From NCBI GenBank assembly GCA_013180625.2, contig SNVD02010475.1, positions 124,001 through 188,000 on the forward strand: 64,000 bases of DNA, read 5' to 3'. Origin of the DNA: Boswellia sacra (taxonomy: Eukaryota > Streptophyta > Magnoliopsida > Sapindales > Burseraceae). The position numbers and the translations under genes are program-made. Shown here piece after piece: positions 23,951 through 36,972 of the stretch (positions are counted from its first letter, which is position 1; each line of letters starts with the position of its first letter). The notes under the pieces were generated by a model, which was not told the DNA's origin, did not search any database, and saw only the letters and a program-made list of their open reading frames with translations.

Positions 23951-25369
23951 TTTTTTAATTTTAATATTGTACAGCTGTCATTTTTGAATTAATATCTCTA
24001 TCTTTCAGTTGACTCATGCATTTATGATGTCTTATTTTTGTCATTTTTTTTTAATTTCTATGCTTTTTTGTCAAACTTTTTTAACAAACAGCTGAGCTAC
24101 CTATATAGATGTCATCATTAGATTACATTTTTGCACTCCATAAATGACATCTCTTGTTCTCCTCTTCATACATATAGTTAGAGAGTTGCATAGACATGGA
24201 GAGAACCTCAAAATATCGAACCCAAAAGATATGTGTATTCTGTAGATCTCAACCTGGAAAAAATGAATAGTTTTTAATAGTAGCAAATTATCTTGATAGG
24301 CTATTAGTTGAAAGAAAGATTCATATAGTTTATGGGGGAGGTAGCCTCAAGTTAATAGGTTGTGTATGAATAGCTGCACTCGTAGGAGGCAGTCAAGTGT
24401 TTGTGTTATTCCTAAAACTTTGGCAATCACTTCAATTATAGTTGGGAAGGAGTTACATTAAAATAGATTGATTTTGACTATCAATCACTTCAATTATATT
24501 ATGAGACATCAGTTTGTATGCAAGAGTTTGTATATAAAAATCGTAAGACTAGTATTAAGCAATCAAGCTTAAATAAAAAAAAAACTATATAGTCTAAAAT
24601 ATTTGAATGATGGCTAAAATTTTATTGATTTCAAAATTCAAGTGTTAAAATAAAGGGAAATTTTCGTCTACGGCACTAAGATAAGGCCAAATTTTACTTT
24701 TATCCCTCAATCTTTGAAATTGGTCTAAAATGACCCCACTGTTTCCTTAATGTTTTTAGATTGGAGGTATGAAAGAGTATAATGGTAGCTTTATAGTCTA
24801 TTTGTATGGAAACTTTTAAAATATTAATGTGTGATTGGTTTTGAAACACATGGCAAAAATCAGGAGTGACACATATAAAGAATTTGCTCTACAATAAAAA
24901 AATTAAAAATATATAAAATATAATACTTAAATCAAGAATTAGGATCCTCTCATAATCTTAGCTTCACCTTAGCTTTTCTAGATCTTGTGCATGGTAGATT
25001 TTATTGACTTTGAGTAGTTGAGATCTATTATATTCTCTTTTCTCTCTCATTTATTGTGTTTTAACTAACAATCATGTGTTTGTTTTTTGTTAAGGTAAAG
25101 GTCAGATCAGGAAAGAATCCTGATCCTTAAATCAAATGACCTTGCCTCCACAATATGCACCTCTCTCTAGTTACGCCTTCGCCTTTGCAAGATCCTCCCT
25201 CCTTAGCCTCTGAAAGATCCTTCATCCCTGGCCACACCACAGTCGTTCTCGTTCCTTTGGCCTCCTCAATTTTCGACAACCTCTATATTTAAGTCAACTC
25301 CATTAGCCACTAAACAATCAACCCACAGCCTTCAATCATGGATTCAATACTTTATTTTTCTTTTTATTT
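23951..25369. other. Intergenic DNA, nothing recognised
   Basis: AT-rich, no convincing coding or RNA signal. Part of it may be decayed retroelement. Confidence 0.4.
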
Positions 25370-25379
25370 CATAAGATTG

Positions 25380-25870
25380 ATGGGTGGTTGGACAATTTTG
25401 GCTTGAATGGGTTACGACATAATTTTTCTTTTTTGGAAATTTGGTGGTAGGAGTGTAATAATTTTATTTTGGGTTGATTTTTTTTTAATTTTGGTGGCTT
25501 GCATTTTTTTTAGGAATTTTGGTGCCTGGTAGCACAACAATTTTATTTTGAGTTGATTTTTATTTTATTTTTGGCGGCTTGAGTGGTTAGTGCGGTGTGG
25601 GTGTGGATGGTGCAACAATTTTGGGTTAATTTTATTTTTACGAATTTTGGTGGCTTGGGTGGTGGGTGGGGGTGTGAGTTTGGGTGGTGCAACAGTTTTT
25701 TTTTCTTTTTAGTTTCTTGAACGGTTGTTGGCAGTGTGGTATAGGTGGTAGGCCAATTGTGGTATATTTAGTTCTTAGTTTTTGGGTACCATTTCAGAAT
25801 TTTTTTTCTAATTTCAAAGGCTTCATCAATGGTTGTTGGTGGGGAAACAATTTTTTTTTTTAATTTCTTC
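25380..25870 (+). repeat. Degenerate tandem repeats, GGTGGCTTG / CAACAATTTTATTTTGGG type
   Basis: Several irregular units of about 100-110 bases combine GGTGGCTTG, a GT-rich stretch, GCAACAATTTT and TTTTATTTT. Spacing and sequence vary widely. The function is unknown. Confidence 0.5.
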
Positions 25871-26284
25871 TTTTGGAGCAGCCAGGTTGCTGTGTGTAAA
25901 AAAAGAAAATTGAGATATGTAGAGTGTAAAATTTGGCCTAAAGTTTCAAATGCTATAAAGCTACTAAGAGGCATTTCCAATATATTGAATCATGATCAGG
26001 TTGGTGGAGTTAAGTTCAAGGCTGATAGAACTCAATTTTATCGAGTAAACATTTGAGTTTGCTAAGGCTTCTGAGTTGAAATTACCGAGAAGATGAATTC
26101 AACTTTGAATTTGAATATTAGACAAGTTATATACTGAGTATAAATTCCAAATATGAATTACCGAGTACTTAACAAATCTCTGCTATTTGAAATTGAAGAT
26201 TTTTCAAAGAAACTTACTGTTATCTGAATCAGGAGGGATATCTTTATCTTGACAGAAATTAAATTCAAGCTATCATATATGATA

Positions 26285-26538
26285 AGATCCTTGTTAAATA
26301 AATATTAAAAATAGCTAACACTCCACTATAAAAAGACGCTAGAACTCAAGGTGTATTCATTTAGAACGCTCTCAACTATATATATTTCTTTTAGTCATTG
26401 ACTTGAGCATCGAAGAGTCTTAGCCGACATCACCGTCGGCTAATCCTTTGATCAATTTCTCTCTGTTCTATAGATATTCAACTCTCACACAAGTCTACCA
26501 TGTGTATTCAACAAGTAGGCAAAATTTTAGCATCTACA
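26285..26538 (+). repeat. 3' part of a Gypsy LTR
   Basis: A TATA-like CTATAAAAAG at 26322 is followed by a leader-like stretch with the short inverted sequence GCCGACATCACCGTCGGC (26422-26439). The segment ends CTACA at 26538, directly before a Gypsy-type primer site. The start of the LTR could not be located and no partner LTR was found. Confidence 0.5.
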
Positions 26539-26540
26539 GT

Positions 26541-26558
26541 TGGTGCCGTCTGTAGGAA
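26541..26558 (+). promoter_or_regulatory. Gypsy primer-binding site, TGGYGCCGTCTG type
   Basis: TGGTGCCGTCTGTAGGAA differs by two bases from the TGGCGCCGTCTGTGGGAA seen in many plant Gypsy elements. Confidence 0.65.
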
Positions 26559-27866
26559 TGGCGACTAAGCCATGGCTTAAAATCTGGCGGAGCATTCTTT
26601 TATCAACCGTTAATATGTCGCGTGTTTGGAATTTGCTATGTCAATTATCCTAAAGGCTTCATTCCTACTCCATGAATTACGTTTATCTTGCTAGCAAGGC
26701 TTAATGCATTAACACTTCCTTTACAAAAATTAAACAAGAAAAAGATGGCTAAATCAGATAGCTGGTAGCATTTTGTCATGAATCTATTATGTGACAAGGG
26801 CATTCTTCACATCTTTATGGTTAAAAAAGAATGTGTCTCTATCACATTTACTTCAAGCGTGTGGTATCGTTGACTGACTAATCATGAATAAATACTCTTT
26901 GTGGGTCAAAGGCTAAAAGTCCAGGCTTGGTTAATGGAGTCCTATGAAGATAAAAATTTAAGTTATATTTTGGTTCTCCACCAGCTCAACTATGGCAAAT
27001 TCACAAATCAAATAAATCGCATCAAATAAGATCATTTTATCTTTAGTTCCTCCATTATGATTGTGGCTGATCTGATTTTATTGCCAAGAATTAATCTTGC
27101 TTGTTTTGTTGCGGGCCTAAATAGTAATTGGAGAAGGAGAGGATGGTTTTCATATGGTTTTATGCATCCAATGTCTACTGATGCATTAAGAACTAATGGA
27201 TATTTAATTAAAAAAATATACATGTGGCTTAAAACTAGTTTATGCAAAAACTATTCTGTAAGATTTTCAAAGTCTTAATTTGCATGACATAGCACTGAGG
27301 AAGCTTGCAGTGTAAAATTCTATGAAAAGTTACATGACATTTTTAATCCGAATTGTGCCAGAGCCTTCGTCCAATTTTCAACATGTCTTAGATTAGCGAA
27401 CATCATATATGATCTTCGATGTAGAATCAACTATGAAATCATGTGTCCTTCAAAAGTAATTGATAGGCGCTTACGCATATCTTTGAAGAGTAGATGGCAT
27501 ATGCACCCTCGTTGCCATTACCTTTTTATCTCTTTAGGCAACCACCTTTCTTTATTGCATGAACTTAATCTTGCCCAAATCTGGAACAATATTTGAGAAT
27601 AATTAGGATGAGTTATTGATGTTTTTTTGAAGAGAGAAACATATGCAACAATGGTCTCTCCTTTTATGGCTACGCAAAAAACAATTCTATCAAAAATAAA
27701 GTATTCTAACATGGTTCAATCTCCACATCTCTATGACAAAGAATCAGACATGTTGTTGAGTGCACTCTATAATTGAGATGTAGGGGTCAGTCTCTTCAAT
27801 GGTAATCTGTGTATGACATCAAGGAGATCCTCCAAAGGTATATCATTCAAAGCAAGATACAATCAT
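26559..27866. other. Presumed decayed internal region of the Gypsy fragment
   Basis: Follows the primer-binding site but shows no gag or pol motif. Short frames on both strands are not supported. Confidence 0.35.
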
Positions 27867-29428
27867 TGACACATCAAAAAAAAAGATTATCTCCCAAGTA
27901 TAAGAGTGTCGAAATAATAAACCCGATAAGACCGGGGTCGATCCATGAGGAAGATGATTTAGCGGTACAAACTAAAAGATGAGCAAATATAATATGAATG
28001 ATTCAAATAAATAACAAGATAATATTAACAAATAAAGGTAAAGATGGTAGGTGGTAGTTGGTAGTTGGTACTATTCAAATGTAAAACAAAAACAAAAGGT
28101 GGTAAAACCATCATTGGAAATAGGAGGTAAAATCTAACCATAACAAATAAAAGAATAAGTTCATAAACAATAAATGATAATAATTAACATGCACAAGTAA
28201 GAGAAATTGACACAATAATAACGAAGGCTAAGGTTAAGGGATCCGCCCTTGATATATCAAATAAGGATAAATAACTCAATTATGACTCAATTGGAATCTA
28301 CACATTAAGGAGGTTCCAACAGGAAGGTATGTCATTTAAGCCAATTTTAGTTATATGAATTATATTTGTTTCGTCACCAATATTTATACCATTTCTTGTA
28401 AACGGGTTTAAGCATCCAATGTGCCAATCACTATATGTCTACAGTAAATCAAGGTTCCCAACTAGACTTGTATCGATAAGGAAGAACCATACGACATCTA
28501 GAAAGGATCCAAGTATTTGATATGCCAAGGATTGTCTACAATAGATTAAGACCTCCACTTTACGGGTGGTGCCAAGATTGATTAAGAAAATAAATATAAA
28601 TCATATAAAATAAACAACAAAAGATTATGATTATTAGGCACATATCAAAAGGTTAGAAAATCTTTGTTCTCATATCAAGGGTTTTACCTTTTCACCTTAG
28701 CAAAAGAGAATTTAGCAAGACATTATGAAAGAAAGAAAACAAATTGTAAGAAAAAGAAGATTTATTAATAACATTAAGATAACAAAACACAATAATAAGA
28801 GATCCTAGCCAAAGCCAAGATGCTCTAGTGGGTCACAAGGCACTTCTATTTATAGATATATTCGGGAGAAACTAGTCAAATTACAAAAGGACAATTGTAA
28901 AATATCTTGTTAACAATTGAGATCATCATGTCCACTGATTTTGATCACCGATTTCAATCACCGATTTCAACACGAAAATGTTAAGAATTTTGATCACATG
29001 TCTTCATAAAAGTTGTAGATATATCTCTCAGCATTCTAGAACACCTTGATTCACATGATTTGGATAAGTATATCAATAGATATGATCAAAATACTGAGGC
29101 ATGATCAGGCTGGGCTGAAGCTGCAGATGGGTTCACTTCAAGCCCATTTTTTATCCACTAAGAGCCCAAATTTGATGATGCTTGTGAAATATGATCTTGT
29201 AGATAATTTAATCATATTTTTAACAAATTAAGATTTACACCATTCTGATCTATAAATAGAAATTTATGCCCATTTTACCAAACCTGCAACAAAAACCAAA
29301 ATTAAGATGAAGTTAATTCAAAAGATGCAAAGACTACAAATATGCTTAAGTTGAGAAATTTAATCACACTATTAATGCAATATGATGAAGTAAGCTCTTA
29401 TAAAACATACATATTTAAGTATTCATCA
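27867..29428 (-). mobile_element. Solo LTR of the Athila-like family (copy 3)
   Basis: Plus-strand ends are TGACACATC and TATTCATCA, and the sequence is the reverse complement of copy 2. Flanks are ATCAT (27862-27866) and ATCAG (29429-29433), a duplication with one mismatch. At 1562 bases it is the long form, with the extra segment around 28040-28140. No internal region is attached. Confidence 0.85.
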
Positions 29429-29781
29429 ATCAGGATTTCAAATGCAAGACCTTTCAGATTATATGGCTTACATATATATACTCTCAAGTGCCATGGTTTA
29501 TGCTTATTAATGATGTAAGGCTAACGTCCAGGTGTATCCTAGGCCTGCCTCACCTTATATTTTTGCTCTTCTTTTAATGTTGGAGCTAAACTCTCAAATT
29601 TATGTCATGAATTTATCAAAATTATCCTACACGTTGAAGTAAGCTTAAGCTCCCAAACTTGCTAAGTTTATATGCATGTTTTCATGGAACTTGTTCAAAC
29701 TTGAAGTGATAAAGTTTTCATCGAATTAAAGCCCAGCCTAGTAATAGATTTGTTATACGTGTATATTAACTGTTAGGCCGC
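29429..29781. other. Spacer between two solo LTRs
   Basis: Sequence that was present before the two neighbouring insertions. Nothing recognised in it. Confidence 0.5.
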
Positions 29782-31158
29782 TGATGAACACTTAAATATG
29801 TATGCTTTGTAAGAGTTTAGTTAATCATATTGCATTAATAGTGTCATTAAATACCTCAACTTAAGCATATTTATAGCCTTTGCATCTTTGGAATTAACTT
29901 TCTCCTAATTTTGGTTTTGTTACAGGTTCGGTAAAATAGGTATAACTTTCTATTTATAGATCAAAATGGTACAAATATTAATATTTTCGAAAGCTAATTA
30001 AATTATCTACAAGATTATATTTCACAAGCATCATCAAATTCAGGCTCTTAGTGGACCAAAAATGGGCTTGAAGTGAACCCATATGTAGTTTCAGCCTAAC
30101 CTGATCATGCCTCAGTATTTCGACCATATCTCTCAGAATACTTATCCAAATTGAATGAATTATAATGTTCTAGAAATCTGAGAGAAATATCTACGACTTT
30201 CATGAAGACATGTTATTAAAATTTGCAATAATTCAAGGTCAAAATCAGTGGTCAAAGTCGGTTCACATAATTACCCCAATTGTCAAAGTTGGTGCATCTA
30301 ATATTTGACAATTATTCCTTTGTAATTTAATAAGTTTGCCCCTGAATGTATCTATAAATAGAGGTGCCTTGTGACCCATTAGGGCATCTTGGCCTTAGTT
30401 GGGATCTTGTATTGTATATCTCTTGTTATTCTCTCTTGTGTGTTATTAATGAATTTCCTTTTTCTTGCAATTTGTGTTCTTTCTCTTATAATGTCTTTCT
30501 AAATTCTCTTTTGCTAAGGTGAAAGGGTGAAACCCTTGATATGAGAGTAAGGATTCTCTAACCCTTAAATATGTGCTTAATAATCATAATCTTGTGTTGT
30601 TTATATGATTTATATTTATTTCTCTAATCAATCTTGACACCACTCGTAAAGTGGAGGTCTTGATCCATTGTCGATAATCCTTGGCACATCAAATGCTTGG
30701 ATCCTTTCTAGATGTCGTATGGTTCTTCCTTACCGACATGAATCTAGTTAGGAACCTTGATTTGTTGTAGACATATGATGATTGGCACAATTGAATGCTT
30801 GAACCCATTTACAAGTAGTGGTATAAATATTGGTAACGAAGCAAATATAATTCGTATAACTAAAATTAATGGGTTATTTATCCTTATTCCAAATATCAAG
30901 GGCGAATCCCCTAACCTTAGCTATCATTATCATTGTGTTAATTTCTCTTGTGTTATTCCCATTTATTGTTTAAGAACTTGTTCTTTACTCATATTTGTTG
31001 ATATTATCTTGCTATCCCTTTGAATCATCCACATCATATTTGCTTACTTATAGTTTGTAGCGCTAAAATCTCCTTCCTCGTGGATCGACCCCGGTCTTAC
31101 CAGGTTTATTACTTCGACACTCCTATAATTGGGAGACAATCCTTTTTTGGATGTGTCA
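29782..31158 (+). mobile_element. Solo LTR of the Athila-like family (copy 4)
   Basis: Starts TGATGAACACTTAAATATG and ends GGATGTGTCA. The exact 5-bp duplication GCCGC lies at 29777-29781 and 31159-31163. It is 1377 bases long, the short form. The perfect duplication shows it is an independent insertion, not the 3' LTR of the element at 19570. Confidence 0.92.
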
Positions 31159-32263
31159 GCCGCAGAACATCCTAGCTTGTTTATTGGAAAGCTTCTTTGA
31201 GAGTTCTATGATCCGTTTGTCATAAACTCAGTTAAGGAATACATATTGAATTTGTGAAAGACTCTAGCGAGAGCTCTATAAATCTGTCAAACGCTCATTT
31301 GAAGGCTCTATGCATATGTAGAAAACTCCTTTGAGGGTTTGACAAATAAATTGTTGCAACAGCCATTGAGTAGTTGATATACACTTGTTTACATGTGAAA
31401 ATAGGATTAACAGTGTAAAGAAAACAGTCGCATGAGGCTGCACATATTCATGAACAAGTCAAGGCATATTATAAGCCTTATGGTGTGTTGGAAGCCACCA
31501 AAAATTATGGCCTTGTATGGGAGCAAGTACCAAGCAAGGATGATTTAAGTATTGAAGGTGTAACACGTGATGTATGCACCTTAAATCTACTTCATATGTA
31601 TGTTAACGAATGTAAGTTAACAAATAATTCTTGCAATAGATAGGAAAGGTTATTTTTATAGAACAAAGGGAAGATATATTTAGAGTTCTTACCCTTGTAA
31701 AATTAAGTATCCTGCTAATAAATAAAGTACCGAATAGAATAAACATTATAATTTGTTTAATTTTGTTGAACTGATCTCAAATAGAGGAGAAGTAGACTAA
31801 AAAATTAAGTTTAATTCTACTGAATTTTTAATAAGATTTTTAGAGTAGGATACTACCAAGCTAAAATTAAGTAGGATGAAGCTTAAAATGAATTTTTTAG
31901 GTTAATAGCAAGACTATTAATTAAAGCTTAATAGGTTCTTATTAACCTAAATGGAAACATGTTTCATGTGGATTCCTATCAAGCCGAATAAGAATGTAAC
32001 AATGGTGTCAAAATATGAAGATCATTTTTGTTGATCAAAGTGCAATCTACAAGGTTGTAAAATCCATATTAAACTCAATTTAGTTCAGAATACTTAGCTA
32101 TTTCAGAGTTTATGGAGTTCATCTATTAAAAAAAAATTAGAAACATCTATTGATAAAAAAAAAAATCAAATCTTCTAGTATGCAAATAAAAGCTACAACA
32201 ATCAATTAATTCAAATTGTTTGGGCTCGAAATCGGTGGCCAATTTAATTTTATGGCAATTAAC
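31159..32263. other. Intergenic DNA, nothing recognised
   Basis: Continues the sequence left of copy 4. Short motifs recur (for example GAGAGCTCTA-like), but no gene or element could be defined. Confidence 0.4.
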
Positions 32264-32827
32264 TGTTGCAGTTTTAGCTTTTCAGCCATTTATATATGTA
32301 TACAAGGATCCCAGATGGAGTAGGAGTCATTTTGCAGAAGAGGCTTTGGCTTATTAATTAAAGCCAAGTATTCTCATTTGTGTATCTATTAAAACTATCT
32401 CTCCCCCACCCCACCCCCACCCCCCAAAAAAAAAAAAAATTGTATGGTTTTCCAAAATAACCATATAGTTTTGTTTTGTCTTTTTTCCCCTTTGATTTTG
32501 ATTATTTGTCTTATTACCCAATCGTTTGGGTAATTGTGATTTGGCCCAACTATTTGGGTATTTGTAGTTTGGCCCAATAATTTGAGAATTTGTTTTATGA
32601 CCTAAGAAGTTTGTAATTCTCTTTAAGATAGTGAAAGTTTTTCCAACGACGGCTGAGGACGTAGGTATCGATACCGAACCTCATTAAATCTTGGTGTTCT
32701 TTCTATTTCCATATTGTAGATTGATTGAATGCCTCTTTAATTGCTATTATATTCAATTATCTAATATAGTTCGTGGTTGTGCATTTTGATTGCTCTGTCA
32801 AATTGCTTCTGTTGTGCACAACACTCA
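32264..32827 (+). repeat. 5' LTR of the TNT1-like element
   Basis: Begins TGTTGCAGTTTTAGC and ends ACACTCA, directly before a decayed tRNA-Met primer site (ATTAGAGCTAAGG for TATCAGAGC...). The first 210 bases match 38436-38645. It includes a C-rich then A-rich low-complexity run at 32400-32438. Confidence 0.8.
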
Positions 32828-32989
32828 ATATTAGAGCTAAGGTTTTGGATAATTAGTGACTATTTCATTCTAGTACTTACTACTATTCTAGGATGTTCAA
32901 TTTTGGATTGCTAGTTATTGAATAAAATAGTTTATTTAGAGTTTGGTTATTGGTGATTTATGTATCAAGCTTATTTGTGAGAAGCAGTG

Positions 32990-34051
32990 ATGGTATCATC
33001 GTCAATTGTATCAGAGAAGACAGTAATTGTGACAAATACAAAAGTAGATGTTGAAAAATTTGATCGTCGAAATATTTTCAGCTTATACCAAAGTGAGGTA
33101 TTGGATGGGTTGTATCAGGAAGATTTGGATATTGTTCTGAAAGAAACAAAACCAGAAGATATCAGTGCAAGATATTGAGATAGGCTAAATATAAAAGCTT
33201 GTGGGTTGATTCGTTCTTGTATGTGTAGAGAACAGAAGTATCTGTTTATAAAAAAGACATCTGCAAGCAAACTATGAAAGGTGTTGGAAAATAAATATAT
33301 GAAGAAAAGTAATGAGAATCAACTGTATCCATTAAAGAGATTGTTTCGTTTTCAGTTAAAACTAGGTATGAGCATCATTTCTCATATTGATGAGTTTAAT
33401 AAGTTAATTGTTGATATGTTAAATTTAGATGAAACCTTTAAAGGTGAACATAAGGGTGTGCTATTGATTGGCTCACTTCCGGATGAATTAGACTATTTGT
33501 GCATTACTTTTATCCATTAGAAAGATAAACTGTCTATTAAAGAAGTTGGTTCTACTTTGTTGAATTATGATATCCGTAAGAAAGACCAAAGAGAACATAG
33601 GAATGAGTTAGTAGATGCATTGACAGTGAAAAGGCATATTCAAAGTAGAAAATCAGAAAAAATGGGAAAATCTTGTTCAAGGGGTAGACTAGGAAAAGAT
33701 GAGTATGCCTTTTATCATGAGAAAGGGCATTCGAAGAAATATTGTCCTAAGTTGAAAAAGAAAGGAAATGGGAAGGCTTTTTCTGATGCATGTGTTATTG
33801 AGCGTGAGGATGATAGTGATTCAGATATAAGTCTAGTTGGTCACCCATCCACTTTTGATTCTAATGAGTGGATTATGGATTTAGGTTGTACTTATCATAT
33901 GTTTCCATATAAGGAATGGTTCTTTAATTTTGAAGAGCTTGATGGTAGAGTTGTGTATATGGGCAATGATGACATTTGTTACACAATCGAGAAAGATTCA
34001 ATCCGATTAAGGAATCATGATGGACTGACTAGAGTTCTTATAGATGTTTGA
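32990..34051 (+). pseudogene. TNT1-like gag and protease, broken
   Basis: From ATG 32990 the gag is readable as three pieces separated by TGA at 33177, an in-frame TAA/TGA near 33273 and a TAG near 33519. SIISHIDEFNKLIVDMLNL and SLPDELDYL are typical of Copia gag. The zinc knuckle region (FYHEKGHSKKYC, near 33715) has lost two cysteines. The protease active site at about 33888-33900 reads DLG instead of DSG or DTG (WIMDLGCTYHM), so it should be inactive. The piece ends at a TGA at 34051. Confidence 0.8.
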
Positions 34052-34259
34052 TATGTACCGAAGTTGAAGATCTTATCTTTTTGAGAGCCTTGGAATCTAA
34101 AGGTTATAGAGTATCTATTACAGATGGAATTTTGATGGTCACTTAAAGCGCTCTTATGGTATTGCAAGGCACAAGGAGGAAAAACTTATATTATTATAAT
34201 GGTATTACGTTTATTGAATCAGCAGCCACGGTTTCTGATAATGATGCAGATTCAAAGAT

Positions 34260-35098
34260 CACTAAACTATGACATATGCCATTGGGAAATGCAGGTGAGA
34301 AAGCCTTATTCAATTTGATAAAACGAGGCTTACTAAAAAGTGCAAAGACTTGCAAACTAGATTTTTGTGAGCATTGTGTATTGGGAAAGCAGAAGAAAGT
34401 GAAATTTGCCACCTCTATTCATAATACCAAGGGTATTTTTTATTATATTCACTCAAATGTTTGGAGACCTACCAAAATTGTATCTAATTGGAGGTAGGCA
34501 CTACTTTGTTACTTTTATTGATGACTTTTTCTGAAGAACTTTGGTGTACTGCTTGAAATATAAAGATGATGTACTTGGTATTTTCCTTAAGTGAAAAAAG
34601 GTGATTGAGACACAAACTAGTAAGAAGATCAAACATCTTAGGACATATAATGATGGTTAGTATTACAATGATCAATTTATGAAATTGTGTCAAGATGAAG
34701 ATATTATACATCATTTTACTATTAAAGGTACACCACAGCAGAATGGCGTGACAGAAAGCATGAACTGGTTATTGCTAGAGAAAGTTCGGTGTATGTTGTC
34801 CAATGCTGGGTTGGACAAGGAATTTTAGACTGAGGCTATGACTTATGTGTGTCATCTCATTAATTATCTACCTTCAGCTACTATCGGTGATAGAACTCCA
34901 TTAGAGGTATGGTCTGGACAACCTATTTCTGATTATGATTCTTTACATGTTGTTGGTTGCACTACATATTATCTTGTGAAAGAATTTAAGCTAGATCTTA
35001 GAGCCAAGAAAGCTATTTTCTTGCGGTTTGCTTCAAGGGTTAAAGGATATCTTCTTAGTATCCTAGTTCAAGAAAGATTATATCTAGCTGAGATGTGA
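34260..35098 (+). pseudogene. TNT1-like integrase, broken
   Basis: Pieces give the zinc-binding end (CEHCVLGKQKKVKF), the first catalytic Asp region (YFVTFIDDF, shifted frame near 34500), the third catalytic motif region (TPQQNGVTESMN, near 34735) and the C-terminal Copia segment TYVCHLINYLPSATIGDRTP. Several frame changes and stops lie between them. Confidence 0.8.
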
Positions 35099-35379
35099 CA
35101 TTTGATAAGTTTTCTATAAAGAAATCAGAAAACCAAGCAAAGGTGAATGGTACTCCACAATAAATGGAGCATACTTAACAGCCGATGGAGTTTGAAATAA
35201 CAACATTGAACCCAGTTAGATCTGTTGAGACAGATGATGGTACTCCTGTGACAAAAGCGGATTTGGGAGATACTAGAGAAGGTTCCAGTTAGGAACGTCA
35301 ATAGCAACAAGAATCTATTGCTATTAATAGGCCTATACATGAGATTTGCAGACCGGCTCGATTTACTGATATTGTGGCC

Positions 35380-35618
35380 TATGCACTTTCGATTATAGAT
35401 GATGATATTCTTTCCACTTATAAAGAGGTAGTCAGATGTTCTGAAGTTTATTAGTGGAAGACAGCTATGAGCGAAGAGATATAGTCTCTTTAGAAGAATG
35501 AAACTTGGGAGCTAGCTCAACTACCGAAGGGTAAAAAGGTAATTAGGTGCAAATAGGTATTTACAAAAAAAAATTGGATTTCCTAACAAGAGTGATGTCT
35601 ACTACAAGGCAAGGTTAG
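35380..35618 (+). pseudogene. TNT1-like reverse transcriptase, 5' portion
   Basis: Carries the Copia linker and first reverse transcriptase motifs (ETWELAQLPKGKKVI), with in-frame stops at several places normally coding Trp or Gln. It ends exactly where the solo LTR begins and resumes at 36973. Confidence 0.8.
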
Positions 35619-36972
35619 TGATGAACACTTAAATATGTATGCTTAATAAGAGTTTAGTTCATCATATTGCATTAATAGTGTCATTAAATTCCTCAATTTA
35701 AGCATATTTGTAGCCTTTGCATCTTTAGAATTAACTTTCTCTTAATTTTGGTTTTGTTATAGGTTCAGTAAAATGGGAATAACTTCCTATTTATAGATCA
35801 GAATGGTGCAAATCTTAATGTTTTGGAAAGCTGATTCAATTATCTACAAGATTGTATTTCACAAGCATCATCAAATTCGGGCTCTTAGTAGACCAAATTT
35901 GGGCTTGAAGTGAACCCATCTGTAGTTTTGGCCCAGACCATGCCTTAGCATTTTGACCATATCTCTCAAGAAACGTATTCAAATTGTATGAATCAAGATG
36001 TTCTAGAAGGCTGAGAGAAATATCTACAACTTTTATGAGGACATGTGATTAAAATTCTCAATAATTCAATGTCAAAATCGGTGGTCAAAGTTGGTTCACC
36101 TAATTATCCCAATTGTCAAAGTTGGTGCATCTTATATTTGACAATTATTCCTTTGTAATTTGACAAGTTTACCCCTGAATGTATCTATAAATAGAGGTGC
36201 CTTGTGACCCATTAGGGCATCTTGGCCTTGGTTAGGATCTCTTGTGATTGTGTTCTTCTCTCTTGTGTTTTAATGTTATTAATGAATTTTCTCTTTCTTG
36301 CAATTTGTTTTCTTTCTCTTAAAATGTCTTTCTAATTTCTCTCTTGCTAAGGTGAAAGGGTGAAACCCTTGATATAAGAGTAAGGATTTTCTAACCTTTG
36401 ATATGTGATTAATAATCATAATCTTTTGCTATTTATTTTATATATTTTATATTTATTTTCATAATCAATCTTGACACCACTCGTAAAGTGGAGGTCTTGA
36501 TCCATTGTCGACAATCCTTGACACATCAAATGTTTGGATCCTTTCTAGATGTCGTATGGTTCTCCCTTACTGACAAGAATCTAGTTAGGAACCTTGATTT
36601 ATTGTAGACATACGGTGATTGGCACATTGGATGCTTGAACCCATTTACAAGAAGTGGTATAAATATTGGTAACAAAACAAAAATAATTCATATAACTAAA
36701 ATGACTTCTTATCCTTACTCGATATATCAAAGGTGGATCCCCTAACCTTAGCTTTCATTATTATTGTGTTAATTCCTTTTACTTGCGTATTTTAATTCTT
36801 CTCATCTATTGTTGATATTATCTTGTCATATCTTTGAATCATTCATATTATATTTGCTTACTTTTAATTTATAGCGTTAAAATCTCCTTCCTCATGGATC
36901 GACCCCGGTCTCATCGGGTTTATTACTTTGACACTCTTATACTTGGGAGACAATCCATTTTTGAATATGTCA
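35619..36972 (+). mobile_element. Solo LTR of the Athila-like family nested in reverse transcriptase (copy 5)
   Basis: Starts TGATGAACACTTAAATATG, ends GAATATGTCA, and is bracketed by GTTAG at 35614-35618 and 36973-36977. It is 1354 bases long, the short form. Coding similarity to Copia reverse transcriptase continues directly across the insertion, which confirms both boundaries. Confidence 0.93.

Noticed and set aside
29782..31158. Considered as the 3' LTR of the Athila-like element at 19570
   Set aside because: It has its own perfect 5-bp duplication (GCCGC), and the flank of the 19570 LTR (CCACT) is not found after it.
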